Below, one piece after another: positions 10,201 to 19,300 of a DNA stretch of 64,000 bases. The position numbers were made by a program, and so were the translations under genes. The DNA comes from Ruminococcaceae bacterium UBA1730. Lineage in GTDB: Bacteria > Bacillota > Clostridia > Oscillospirales > Acutalibacteraceae. The notes below the pieces were generated by a model. The model searched no databases and was not told the DNA's origin. It worked only from the letters and a program-made list of their open reading frames with translations. Each line of letters starts with the position of its first letter. Position 1 is the first letter of the stretch. The stretch covers positions 1 through 64,000 of the forward strand of contig DCII01000024.1 of the NCBI GenBank assembly GCA_002315935.1. Direction: 5' to 3'.

Positions 10201-13200
10201 TTCTTGAATATTTAACCGTAAGTCTGAGAGTTCCGTCATCGGGAGCCGGAACAGTTCCCTTGAGAACGCTGTTGGCTTCGTCAAGCGTGAAGCCTGTGAT
10301 TCCTGTTGCCGGAACATATTCATCGCATTCAACATCAACGGTTCCTTCAAGAGGAATCGAGCTTTCTGCCGCACCGTACTGTCCGTCAAGACCCATGTAA
10401 TAAATATCAACATAATATGTTGCACTTGTTGCGGTCCATATTGCGTAATATTCTGCACCTTCGGTGGTAAGAGTTCCGAAATCGTCAATCTTCGTGGTGA
10501 TGTCGTTGGTATTTGATGCTGACCAACCATCGAAGCGGTAGCCCGATCTTGTGGGAACATCCTCGGGAGTTGTAATGTTAGCGTCAAACTTTGTGGGAAC
10601 ATTTACGAATGATTCTGTTCCGAAAAGTCCCTTGTTTGCATCAAACTTAACATTATATTCTTTTGCTACATAATTACCGGTAATAACAAGGTCACCATCG
10701 GGAACTGTGTAAGCGTCAGCCTCAGTGTGCTTTGTTGCGTCACCGGGATAATACCAACCGTCAAAATCATATCCTGTTGCAGGTGTCGGAGCAGCGATAT
10801 AATTATGGGTTGTGCCGTAATTATACTTTGCACCCTCGCCGTAAGCCGCACCGTCAACGGTATAGCTAACATTATATTCATTGATCTTGAATACAGGGCG
10901 ATATTCACGGTCGCCTTCTGTGTCGAGTTTGCCGAGAGAGGTTGTTGCAGTTGAATCATCTGCACCTTTAATCTTCCAGCCTAAGAATGAATAACCCGTC
11001 TTGGAGGGAGCTGAAGGAGCGGTAATTGCGGCATTGAAGTTAACATTGCTATTTTTATAGGTTTGGCTGCCGTCTTCGCTCTTGAAGACAACATTGAAGC
11101 TCTTGAGCTGCCAGCTTGCTCTCCAGACTCTGCCGCTGAATGTTGCTTCGGGGCTCCATGTAACTGCCGAAGCACCTGCACCGGATGTGAAGCCTGTGAA
11201 TTCATAACCTGTTCTGACCGGAGCTTCAACTGATGTTATACCATTATCGGCATATGTTGAACCTTCAAGACCTGCATATGTTCTTGTTGTTGTTCCTGTT
11301 GATTCAAACAGTGCATTTGATGCACCTGAATTGAATGTGTCGTTAAGGGGAACCTTCTTGCAGTTGACTGTAAGAGTCAATCCGTTAACACCAACAACTC
11401 CGCTGATGGGAAGAGTGTTGTTATCCGGGTCAAAGCCGTAACCGTTAACTCCGGGTGTAAGGTCTGAAGCAAGAACATAAACAGTATGCTCTGCCGGAGT
11501 TGCCGGAATTTCATTGACAATCATTACGGTGTCTTCCGTATAAGCAACATTGCTGGTTGTAACAGCCTTAACAAGTGTTTCACCATACATATAATTAATA
11601 GTATATGTATTAATGGAGGGAACCCACTTTGCATTGAAGATAACATCGTTGTTGGGAGCAAGATATGTTGTGAAATCAACCGGATTATCGTTTTCATCAA
11701 GCCATCCGCCGAATGTGTAACCCTTCTTTGCAGGAAGTGTTATTACGCCTGTAATAAGCTGATTGTAGCTTGTTGTAAGTGTACTCTTGAGAGTTGAAGT
11801 ATCGCCCTTCATCGCATAGAACTTTGCACTCCATGTGTTAACCTTCCAGTTGGCAACATATGATGCGGGAGTGCTTCCCTGTTCCTTCGGAGGATAATAT
11901 CCTTCAATCCAGTAGTTGCCGCTTCCGTCAACAAATTCTTCGCCCTCATCAAGGTGATAACCGTAAAGAGTGGGAGTACCTACATAATCGAGAATTTCAG
12001 TTGATGCTCTGCCTGTGTAGGTCTTCGATGTTGAATCATCAGGGAACTTACCTGAAAGAGCACCGTTAACAGAGCTGATATTAACAGTTGTTGTAACGGG
12101 AGTTCCATCGTCTACGCTTATGGATGAATAAGCATACTGAAGATCAGGCATAACAAGATTATTCGTGGTATTCATAACCGAATCTCTTGTTGAAGTCCAG
12201 CCATAGAACATTGTTCCCATCGGATTTTCGGGACTTCTTGTCCATGCGTTGTCCATCAGAACCTCGCCTGAGCCTGTTGCATTATCCTTGACCTTGAGCT
12301 TGAATTCGAGAATCCATGATTCATCCTCCATCGGCTCAGTGTCGTAGTTGGTTGTTGTAACATTCGGGTCAATTGCAATCTGCATTGCAGCATACTTCGA
12401 CTGATCAAGTCCGGAGGGCCATCTAAGCGAAGAGCTGTTTGTAACTGCGGAGTAGGTTGCAGGTGTTGCATCAAGAACACCGAGACCGCTGATATAATCA
12501 TTGTCGGGATTAAGCTTGAACTCCGATGTGCCGGAACCGACAAGCTCATAGAAGTTCTTATCATACATGAATACGAAAAGCGATGAGCCTGTGTAGAAGT
12601 TTGTCTTTGAAGACATTCTGAATGTGATAACATCGCCCTTGAGAACCTCGGGCTTTTCGGAAACAGGAAGAAGACCTTCACCCGTTCCGTAATCAGCATC
12701 ATTAACCGAAACTGCTTTACCGTCAAGCATCTTATATGCAAGAATGTCAATGTATGCAGAATAGTCAACAGGTCTCCATTCAGCAGTAAGAGTAATATCC
12801 TTTGTGGGATATTTCTTGAGGTCGTATCTTGTGCCGTTGTATGACCAGTTCGCAAATTCATAACCGAATCTTGTCGGAATAACAACAATGTCAATCTCTG
12901 ACTGAGAAATTGCATAATCCGAAAGACCGCTCAGAGTTGAAAGTGCACTGTTTCTTGTGTTGAACTTACTCGGCTCAGCATCATAATTGATTCCGGTGTT
13001 GAACGAAATTGTATGAACCTGCGGAACCCATCTTGCATAGGCAACAAAACCTGTCATTGTGTTTCTGGTGTAGGTGCCTGAAGCAGGGCCGGAGGAAACT
13101 ATCTGTCCGCCGCTGTAAGTAGCAGTTGTCCAACCCGAAACAGGCTGAGTGTATTCTCTGTCGAAGAACCAACCTGCAAAATCATAACCTTCTCTTGTTG

Positions 13201-15652
13201 GAGCGGTAGGCTGAGTGATAGGATTGCCGCTTGTATATGTTATTGTGCTGACCTTTGTGCCGCCCATTGATTCAAACGAAATCTTGCCGTTAACGTCCTC
13301 GAAACGGGCATAGATTGTTTTATCTGCATCGCCGATATTGAATTCCATCGGCCACTCAACAAGATTCTCAAGCTCTGCATCTGCATAGAATTCAACAAAT
13401 ACATAGCCTTCAATTTCCGGGTCTGAAGGTCTGTTGAAATATACTGCACTGTCAGGGTTGGGAGTTACAGAACCGATCTGATAAGGTGAAACTCCGGAAA
13501 TCTGAGGATCGAGAGTGATTGTCAAGGGTGTCGGAGTCCACTTTGCGTAAACCGAAAGAGTACTTGAAGGCATCTTTGCGGTTGAAGGAACGGGATTTTT
13601 GAACTCTGCATCATAGTACCAGCCTGCAAAACTATAGTTAGCCTTAGTGCCCAGATTGGCTTCCATAGTTGAGAACGGCAAGGTATAGCCGTATTTGCAG
13701 GAGATGCTCGGCATTTCATTAAGGTCGTTGTTTGTGAAAATAACAATTTGTTTTTCTGCGGGCAGATAAGTATAAGTGATTGTTATATTCTTTGTACCAT
13801 CAACGAAATCGGAAGTGTTCTGAACTGCTTCCTGGCAGACATAGCCATCAACCGTGGGAGCACCTGTCTTTAAGGTTTCGCCAACGTTTACTGTTCCTGA
13901 TCTCGAAGGAAGAAGAGCAACGTTGGAGTCTGTGTTTGTGTAGTTAACCGTGTAGTTAACATATGACTTATAGCCCTGAAGACCTGCATAAGCCTGCTGA
14001 AGAGCTGTTGTAACGCCGCTGATTTCAGCCGCCTTCGATGAGTAACTTGTATCCCAAACATCGGGAGCTGAAATTGTCTTCAAAGCGTTTTTATATGCTG
14101 TGAAGAAGGTATCCCAACCGCCTGTGTAGTAACGCTCCTGCGGAAGATTACCGTTATAGTAGGTTGTTCCGCTGTAGGTAACACCGGTGTTAAGTCTTAT
14201 AGCCTTAAGCAATGCACGAAGAGATGTTGTGTCATAGTAATTAAACTTGAAGCTGACGGCAGCTGCGTTAACCTGACACCACTTGTCTGTCTGCGTAGGA
14301 TTGTTAACAGCACCACGGGATGAAATACCGACCGTGTAAATAGATGTGCTGTTACCTGAACCTGTGAAATGAATAACCTTATGGTTTGAATCGTCACTTG
14401 AAGTAACATTGGCCGGAACAAAGTATGTTCCGTCTCCGTTACGTTCTGCAAGGCAGCCCGGAATCGGAGTTGCAACGCTGAGCACTCCATCACCTGTCGG
14501 ATAGTAATTATCTACATCATTGCCTTTTGAATCGTGAGTATGGAAATTGTGTTCGCTATCAAGATTTCCGGGGTTAGAGGTTGCATTTGCATAAACTCCT
14601 AAGCCGGTGAGATATGCATAATTGCAGTTCGATGATTCACCATTCTGATAGGTACATCTGATATTAAGACTTGAAATGGTTTCACCCTCGGCAGCATCAA
14701 GATAAACATTTGAAAGCGGTCTGTTTTTATCATATCCATAACCGAAGTAATAGTTCGCAGAATAGCCATTCCAAAGAGTAGCTTCACCATAAGCCCTGAC
14801 AACTGTACCGTAAGTGTCGTCGGAAATAGCATAGCCGCCATCCTTCTTCTCTTTAAGACCTCCCGAGCCGCAGCCTGCGATTGCACCGCCGTCAAGTGCA
14901 GAACCGGAACCGTAGTCAATGTAAGCTCTGTCAGTTCCGCCTGATGCAACCCAACCCGAATAAACGTTTTTGCCTTGGAAAAGGAGAAGTGCGGAAACAC
15001 GTGAAATTTTTGAACTGGATCTCTTTCTATAAGCAATAGAAAGTGTACCATTCGGACGAAGAATGTTTTCAACATGGGCTGTCGCATAGCTGAAATAGCT
15101 GACGCCGTTAATAACATAACTCATGGTGTAAAGAACCGAAGTACCTGCACCTGCACTAATCTTACCGCCCGATACAGTCCATGTGTATGTCGTTGTCGTT
15201 CCGCTTGTTGTTTTAACTGCATTCGATAATGTCATACTCGAACCGAGATTCGAATTTAAGACAGGAACTTCATCGGGTTTAATGCCATTTCTGAAGTTAA
15301 GCTTAATAACAGTCGACTGTGCTTCTTCGCCCGCGTAGGCAACATTCTTGAATGTACCTGAAGTGATTTCAGGCATACCTGAAGGCGTTGCCTTGGGGAC
15401 AATTGTTGTTCCGTATTCGCAGCTGTTTGCCGAAGCCGCTGCAACACGGATGACTTCTGTTGTGCCTTCTGTGTCAATGTCATATGTGATTGCGTCTTCT
15501 GTTTTGATATAGCCTGCGGTTGTAACGGTTTCCGAAGAACCTGTTGAGTCAACAGTGATGTTGAACGCAGATGCCAAAACAGACGCCGGTGACAATGACA
15601 ACGTCATGACGACAACAAGAAGCATGCTGATGATCTTCTTTGTTTTGCTCAA
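7289..15652 (-). CDS. Giant secreted InlB B-repeat protein with FIVAR-like, cohesin-like and dockerin domains
   Basis: This is a 2787-residue exported protein. The start codon is TTG (plus strand CAA at 15650-15652), supported by GGAGGG six bases upstream and by the signal peptide that follows (MSKTKKIISMLLVVVMTLSL, then VLASA). The first ATG is codon 10 and would damage the signal peptide. Residues ~30-470 are beta-rich and unrecognised, ~474-560 is FIVAR-like helical, and InlB B-repeats start near 630. A cohesin-like domain interrupts them at ~962-1180 (FMYDKNFYELVG). Repeats resume to ~2610, then come the pre-dockerin module (~2617-2705) and a type I dockerin (~2706-2780; DLNGDGMSSTVD and DVDNNGAISTDE). 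About twenty-two repeats are visible. It resembles its two InlB neighbours and is probably a cell-surface adhesin or structural protein; the partner is unknown. Confidence 0.85.
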   Translation of the reverse strand: MSKTKKIISMLLVVVMTLSLSPASVLASAFNITVDSTGSSETVTTAGYIKTEDAITYDIDTEGTTEVIRVAAASANSCEYGTTIVPKATPSGMPEITSGTFKNVAYAGEEAQSTVIKLNFRNGIKPDEVPVLNSNLGSSMTLSNAVKTTSGTTTTYTWTVSGGKISAGAGTSVLYTMSYVINGVSYFSYATAHVENILRPNGTLSIAYRKRSSSKISRVSALLLFQGKNVYSGWVASGGTDRAYIDYGSGSALDGGAIAGCGSGGLKEKKDGGYAISDDTYGTVVRAYGEATLWNGYSANYYFGYGYDKNRPLSNVYLDAAEGETISSLNIRCTYQNGESSNCNYAYLTGLGVYANATSNPGNLDSEHNFHTHDSKGNDVDNYYPTGDGVLSVATPIPGCLAERNGDGTYFVPANVTSSDDSNHKVIHFTGSGNSTSIYTVGISSRGAVNNPTQTDKWCQVNAAAVSFKFNYYDTTSLRALLKAIRLNTGVTYSGTTYYNGNLPQERYYTGGWDTFFTAYKNALKTISAPDVWDTSYSSKAAEISGVTTALQQAYAGLQGYKSYVNYTVNYTNTDSNVALLPSRSGTVNVGETLKTGAPTVDGYVCQEAVQNTSDFVDGTKNITITYTYLPAEKQIVIFTNNDLNEMPSISCKYGYTLPFSTMEANLGTKANYSFAGWYYDAEFKNPVPSTAKMPSSTLSVYAKWTPTPLTITLDPQISGVSPYQIGSVTPNPDSAVYFNRPSDPEIEGYVFVEFYADAELENLVEWPMEFNIGDADKTIYARFEDVNGKISFESMGGTKVSTITYTSGNPITQPTAPTREGYDFAGWFFDREYTQPVSGWTTATYSGGQIVSSGPASGTYTRNTMTGFVAYARWVPQVHTISFNTGINYDAEPSKFNTRNSALSTLSGLSDYAISQSEIDIVVIPTRFGYEFANWSYNGTRYDLKKYPTKDITLTAEWRPVDYSAYIDILAYKMLDGKAVSVNDADYGTGEGLLPVSEKPEVLKGDVITFRMSSKTNFYTGSSLFVFMYDKNFYELVGSGTSEFKLNPDNDYISGLGVLDATPATYSAVTNSSSLRWPSGLDQSKYAAMQIAIDPNVTTTNYDTEPMEDESWILEFKLKVKDNATGSGEVLMDNAWTRSPENPMGTMFYGWTSTRDSVMNTTNNLVMPDLQYAYSSISVDDGTPVTTTVNISSVNGALSGKFPDDSTSKTYTGRASTEILDYVGTPTLYGYHLDEGEEFVDGSGNYWIEGYYPPKEQGSTPASYVANWKVNTWSAKFYAMKGDTSTLKSTLTTSYNQLITGVITLPAKKGYTFGGWLDENDNPVDFTTYLAPNNDVIFNAKWVPSINTYTINYMYGETLVKAVTTSNVAYTEDTVMIVNEIPATPAEHTVYVLASDLTPGVNGYGFDPDNNTLPISGVVGVNGLTLTVNCKKVPLNDTFNSGASNALFESTGTTTRTYAGLEGSTYADNGITSVEAPVRTGYEFTGFTSGAGASAVTWSPEATFSGRVWRASWQLKSFNVVFKSEDGSQTYKNSNVNFNAAITAPSAPSKTGYSFLGWKIKGADDSTATTSLGKLDTEGDREYRPVFKINEYNVSYTVDGAAYGEGAKYNYGTTHNYIAAPTPATGYDFDGWYYPGDATKHTEADAYTVPDGDLVITGNYVAKEYNVKFDANKGLFGTESFVNVPTKFDANITTPEDVPTRSGYRFDGWSASNTNDITTKIDDFGTLTTEGAEYYAIWTATSATYYVDIYYMGLDGQYGAAESSIPLEGTVDVECDEYVPATGITGFTLDEANSVLKGTVPAPDDGTLRLTVKYSRNQHSVYTKNEATSTPVLDATYYYGATINTPADPADSVKPGYTFNGWSWSGTHETMPDNDVTATATWVVNKYPVKFYLTQADYNTSATPVNSSMVDYQSVINAASATREGYSLKGWARPGSTELVTFDDNLKVSLGGDNFVGIWDINKYPLIYKSNGAVVETYQVDYGTPKASFPVPDAPASRVGYTYGGWGASPVETMPANEEGIVINAIWTKEYYTLKFNVGSGTPSYDSVTAAAGEDISGLIPQSNPTLEGYTFTGWDDEIPTTMPDLGENGAEKEFTAEWDINTYTIYYKGFNNADIGSITKDYGVAIAETEIPTPPEVEGYKFVNWSEATPATMPALGADGATKTITANYTKEQYTIYVNAGEGKFADTSSQKTYTKYYGESITAPDEPTWSGHTFNSWSESIPTTMPDLGADGTSKTINAVWDTNSYTIYYKGFNNADLGSITKDYGASIAASEIPTPPGVEGYKFVSWSDATPSTMPDLGANGSTKTITANYTKETFTIKINAAGGKFADESTEKVITKAYEEAIFAPDEPTWVGHTFKNWSEAIPSTMPDLGEDGAEKTITAVWDVNNYKIYFNANNGEFSEGVSTAESTFAYGTQTSAYATEPTRTGYSFEYWYEDDETVEYVFGTMPASDVNLKAYWTINQYTISFDSDGGSEVTPITEDYGATVSAPANPTKEGYTFKYWYEGTDSTVRYNFISMPANDVSLKAKYDVNSYSVKFYDLEGGVLADDSYDYGTAVSAIVLPENNPSKPYYTFEGWTINPEGSNDKADAFDFTNAEATVGTAGYNFYPIFVKIPVELVAGESTAIIEPKTLPERGIIYGLETKLTEEKLLEEYISFKGSGEIVVTPSLKGNNFSVCGTGTTVDLYDTETGDLVYSYYIVIFGDLNGDGMSSTVDVSLAKAEAARAEKTWSDSNSTAAFKLKAIDVDNNGAISTDEISTLSKVALAKYDYVQTNGTTVDHKKS
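8500..9372 (-). repeat. Tandem 432-bp coding duplication
   Basis: Two adjacent copies of a two-repeat InlB unit (144 residues) lie in the 2787-aa gene. The DNA string ttgaagcccttataat recurs at 8883 and 9315, a step of 432 bp. Each copy encodes YYKGFNNAD, GSITKDYG, GYKFV and TMPDLGA. The period is an exact multiple of three, so the frame is kept. Confidence 0.85.
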
Positions 15653-16300
15653 AATAATCCCTCCAATTTAGATTTTTGAACATGTAGATAGATGGGCACT
15701 ATTACACATTGTCATTATATCAAACAAGAGTTACCGTGTCAATATTTTTCTTTAATATATAATAAGTAAATATATATAAATTTTATAGAATTATTTCTCT
15801 GCTATGTTATTTTTTTACAAAACCACTTCTGTTTTTTTGTTCAGAATTACCATTAAAAAGAATTGGAATTTCTGTTTTATTATCAGCATTCCCTTAAAAT
15901 CAGTGATGATTTTATGCCTGAAAAAAATTGTTTCAGGCGAATTTCAAACAATTTTTAAGCACTTTTTTCGTTCGGAAAAATGCGTTTTTTATCATTTTTA
16001 TTTTACTTTTTTTACTCCTCAAATTTTAAAAAAATAACCGTTTTTATAAGGAATTTGCCTCTTTTTTTGACCTGTTTTACTTATTGAAAAGTCAATTATT
16101 ATTCTGATTAAGCAATTTGTCAAGCGTTATTTAATTATTTTTTTGAATAATAAACTGATTTCTATTTTATTGTATTTTGTGTATTTTATTGCATAGTTTT
16201 ATTCATTTTTGTCCTGTTTTGCACTGCTTGTGCTGAAAAAATTCGCCTGATTTTCGGCTGCTTTTGGCTCTTTTTTGATTCTTCAACGAAAACGGAAAAA
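15653..16300. other. AT-rich intergenic region between giant genes
   Basis: About 650 bases hold no credible gene; the 77-codon plus-strand ORF inside is low-complexity and has no ribosome site. The first 90 bases are the leader and promoter of the TTG-start giant gene. Further upstream a second minus-strand promoter-like pair appears: TTGACA (16118-16123) and AATAAT (16095-16100) with 17 bases between. It could give a longer leader or a small RNA. Otherwise the stretch is mostly T and A with no clear structure. Confidence 0.6.
15714..15742 (-). promoter_or_regulatory. Consensus sigma-A promoter of the 2787-aa giant gene
   Basis: On the minus strand TTGACA (15737-15742), a 17-base spacer and TATAAT (15714-15719) match the sigma-A consensus at every position. 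Transcription should start near 15707, leaving a leader of ~55 nt before the TTG start codon. High, constitutive-type transcription is inferred. Confidence 0.9.
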
Positions 16301-16330
16301 TGCCCCGAAGGAAATCCTTCGGGGCAAAAA
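16295..16330 (-). terminator. Rho-independent terminator of the 2187-aa gene
   Basis: GCCCCGAAGG and CCTTCGGGGC pair over a 4-base loop (16302-16325), and the minus-strand 3' side runs into ATTTTTCCGTTTTC. It sits ~30 bases past the stop codon at 16356. The A run on the other side makes it plausible in both directions. Confidence 0.9.
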
Positions 16331-16355
16331 TCGCCTATGATATGTTTTGAATTAA

Positions 16356-19300
16356 TCAGTTAACCTTAACATTGAAACCGGTTGCTTCAGACCAGGCATT
16401 GCCACGAACCTGAACACCGCAATTAAGGTCACCTGCAACTGCAAATCTGTAATTGATAGTCCATGTTGATGTTCCGTCTCCGTTATCAACTACTGTGCAG
16501 TTCTTAGATGTTGCAAGATATGTGCTGGACTTTGTGCCGATGACAAGGCGTACTCTTGTTACTTCTGATGTAACAACAACCTTAACCTCTGCATATGAGC
16601 CCTTTGAAACTGTTGTTGTGGGAGCATCAATGGAAACAACTTCATACTTAAGAACATGAGGTGTTTCGCCCTCTCCTGCTTCAACTGTTTCCTGATACCT
16701 CGTAACCTTGAATGTGTAATCGCCCTTATCAGAGTCAATCCACTTAGTCTTTCCTGTCTCACGATACTGAATCTTCCATGTCTGGTTTTCGAATTCATCA
16801 GTTGTGTTGAAGGACAGTCTGAGCTTGATAACCCATGCCTTGTATCCGTCACCCGCATCGGTAATTGTAACAAGATCCTCGCTTGAAGTGGTTGAGAATG
16901 CAACAGTAGTAAGCGTTCCTTCAACGTCTCTGACGAATCTGATTCTGCTTACGGAATCCTTTACAACGATTGTGAAGGTTGCATATTCACCACGCTTAAC
17001 GGTTGTTGTATCAACAGCTGTGCTCTTAATAATGGTTTCATCAACGGGAGCTATATCATAAGTATTAACAAATTCTTTAGCTACATCGAATGATTCCCAA
17101 GAGTCCTCGCTGTTGCTTACCTTTGCACGAACTCTGTAATTACCTTCGGTATATACTGCTCTGATGGTCCAGATTTCGTATGCAACTGCACTTGCATCAG
17201 TTGTTACAAGATCGTTTGAATCATATGCAACGATGCTTACAAGACCTGTTGCGTACTGAACAGAGGTATCAATAGCTGTATCTCTTCTGTCATAAGTCCA
17301 TGTAACACTGCTTGTGCCGCCTTCAACATAAGCAAACATAATCTTAACGGGTGAGCCTTCAACCTTAACGGTATAATCAGCAATACCTGCCTTGTAGACA
17401 TTCTGTGTTACACGGTTAACTTCCTTAACACGGCAGTAGTTGAGGTCCTGATTCCACTGTGCGGTATAGGTGATGCCTTCAGCATCCATAATACCTACAA
17501 CAGGTGACCAGCCGGCGAAGGTGTAGCCTTCTCTTGTGGGATCAGCGGGAGCGGTAACTTCCTGACCGAATTCAACAGAAACCTTCTTTGTTACGGACAG
17601 ATCATCAAACTTACCTTCGTTTGCATCAAATTCTGCGTCATAGTTGTTTGCATGGAAGACTGCGGTATAGGTTGCACCGTCAACGCCCATGGGAGCGAGC
17701 TCGCTATCCCAGTTATCGAATGTATGGCCGAGCTTAACTGCTTCGGGAGCAACAGGAATCTGACCGTAAGGAGTCGGAACTACCTTATTTTCAGAACCGA
17801 TAACGAATGTTGCGTTATAGTTGTTTACTGTCCACTTTGCGGTTATGGTAATACTTTCAGCCGGCATTGTTTCGGGAATCTTTACATCCCATCCTGCGAA
17901 GGTATGACCGACCTTTTCGGGATCAGCGGGAGCTGTAACCGTTGCACCGTAATCATCGGTAATCGGATTGATTGTGCTGTCGCCCGTGTCTGCGAATGTG
18001 ATTGTATACTGATTGATCTTCCACTTTGCAGTGATAGTCATATCGTATGCGGGCATTGAAGTCGGGATTGCCTTATCCCATCCATCGAAGTTATGACCTG
18101 TCTTGGTCGGATTAACAGGAGCATTGATAAGGCTCATGTAATCAGCCTTGATAGCCTTGATTGTTGTGCCGCCTGCAGTGTCGAATGTGATTGTGTACTG
18201 GTTGATTGAGAATCTTGCAGTAAGCTTAACATCCTTTGCGGGCATCTTCTCGGGAATTTCTGCATTCCAGCTTCTGAATGAGTAGCCAGTCTTCTCCGGA
18301 TCATCAGGAGCTACAACAGCCTGATCGTAATAATACTCTGTAGGTGTCTCAACATCATCAACAACTGTGATGAGCTTATACTTGTTACGTGCATAGTATA
18401 TATTGAGTGCAAGAGCATTATCGGATGTTACAGTGCCCGAAAGAACACTGTCGGTAGAAACTGTGAATCCTGTCTTGATTGTCGGAGTATAAGTTACGGT
18501 TGCATCCGTTGCTTCTGAACGAACTTCAGTTGCGGGATCGCCGTACTTACCGTCAGTACCCATTGTGTAAACATTGATTGTGTAATTTGAAGCACCAACG
18601 GAGAATCTTGCAACATAATTTGCACCGCCTACAACCATCTTGGAAAGAACAGGTGTCCAACCGATGAAGGAGTAACCGTCCTTTTCGGGATTTGCAGGAG
18701 CAACGGGAACCTTATCGAAATCAGTCGGAACTGTTGCATAAGGTGTTGCATCGTTATCAAGGTCTTCCTGGCTCAGATAGAACTTTGCGTCATAGGTAAT
18801 TGCTGTAAATGTACCGTGAATATCAATGTCATTTGCGGGCATTGTATCAAAATCAGGTGCATCTGTCCAGCCGGAGAAGGTGTAACCGTCCTTTGAAAGA
18901 TCGGCACGGATTACGATTGTCTGACCGAATGTATAAGTATCTGTATACTTAATTACACCGTCAACATAGTAGTTGATGTCATATCCCTGGATGCCGAAGT
19001 AGGGCTCGAATGTTGTATCGCCTGTGACTGTGTACGGGAAAGCAATTCTTTCGCCGTCAACCATCCAATACTTGAACTCGAAGCCTTCCTTGGTGACTGT
19101 GGGAGCCTGAGCTGCCTGAATCTTGTCGCCATAATATGCTGTCCAGTCATAGCCATCAACTATTACACCGTCTTTATCGGTGAATTCAATTGCATATTCA
19201 ATTCTGGTGAGATCAGCGTAGATATTGAGTGCATTTGCAGGCATCGTTTCTTCTTCGCAATCCCATCCGTTGAAATCATAACCTGCAATTTCAGGCTCAT

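Noticed and set aside
15804..16037. 77-codon plus-strand ORF in the AT-rich gap
   Set aside because: It is Phe- and Lys-rich low-complexity translation of T/A runs with no ribosome site or promoter.
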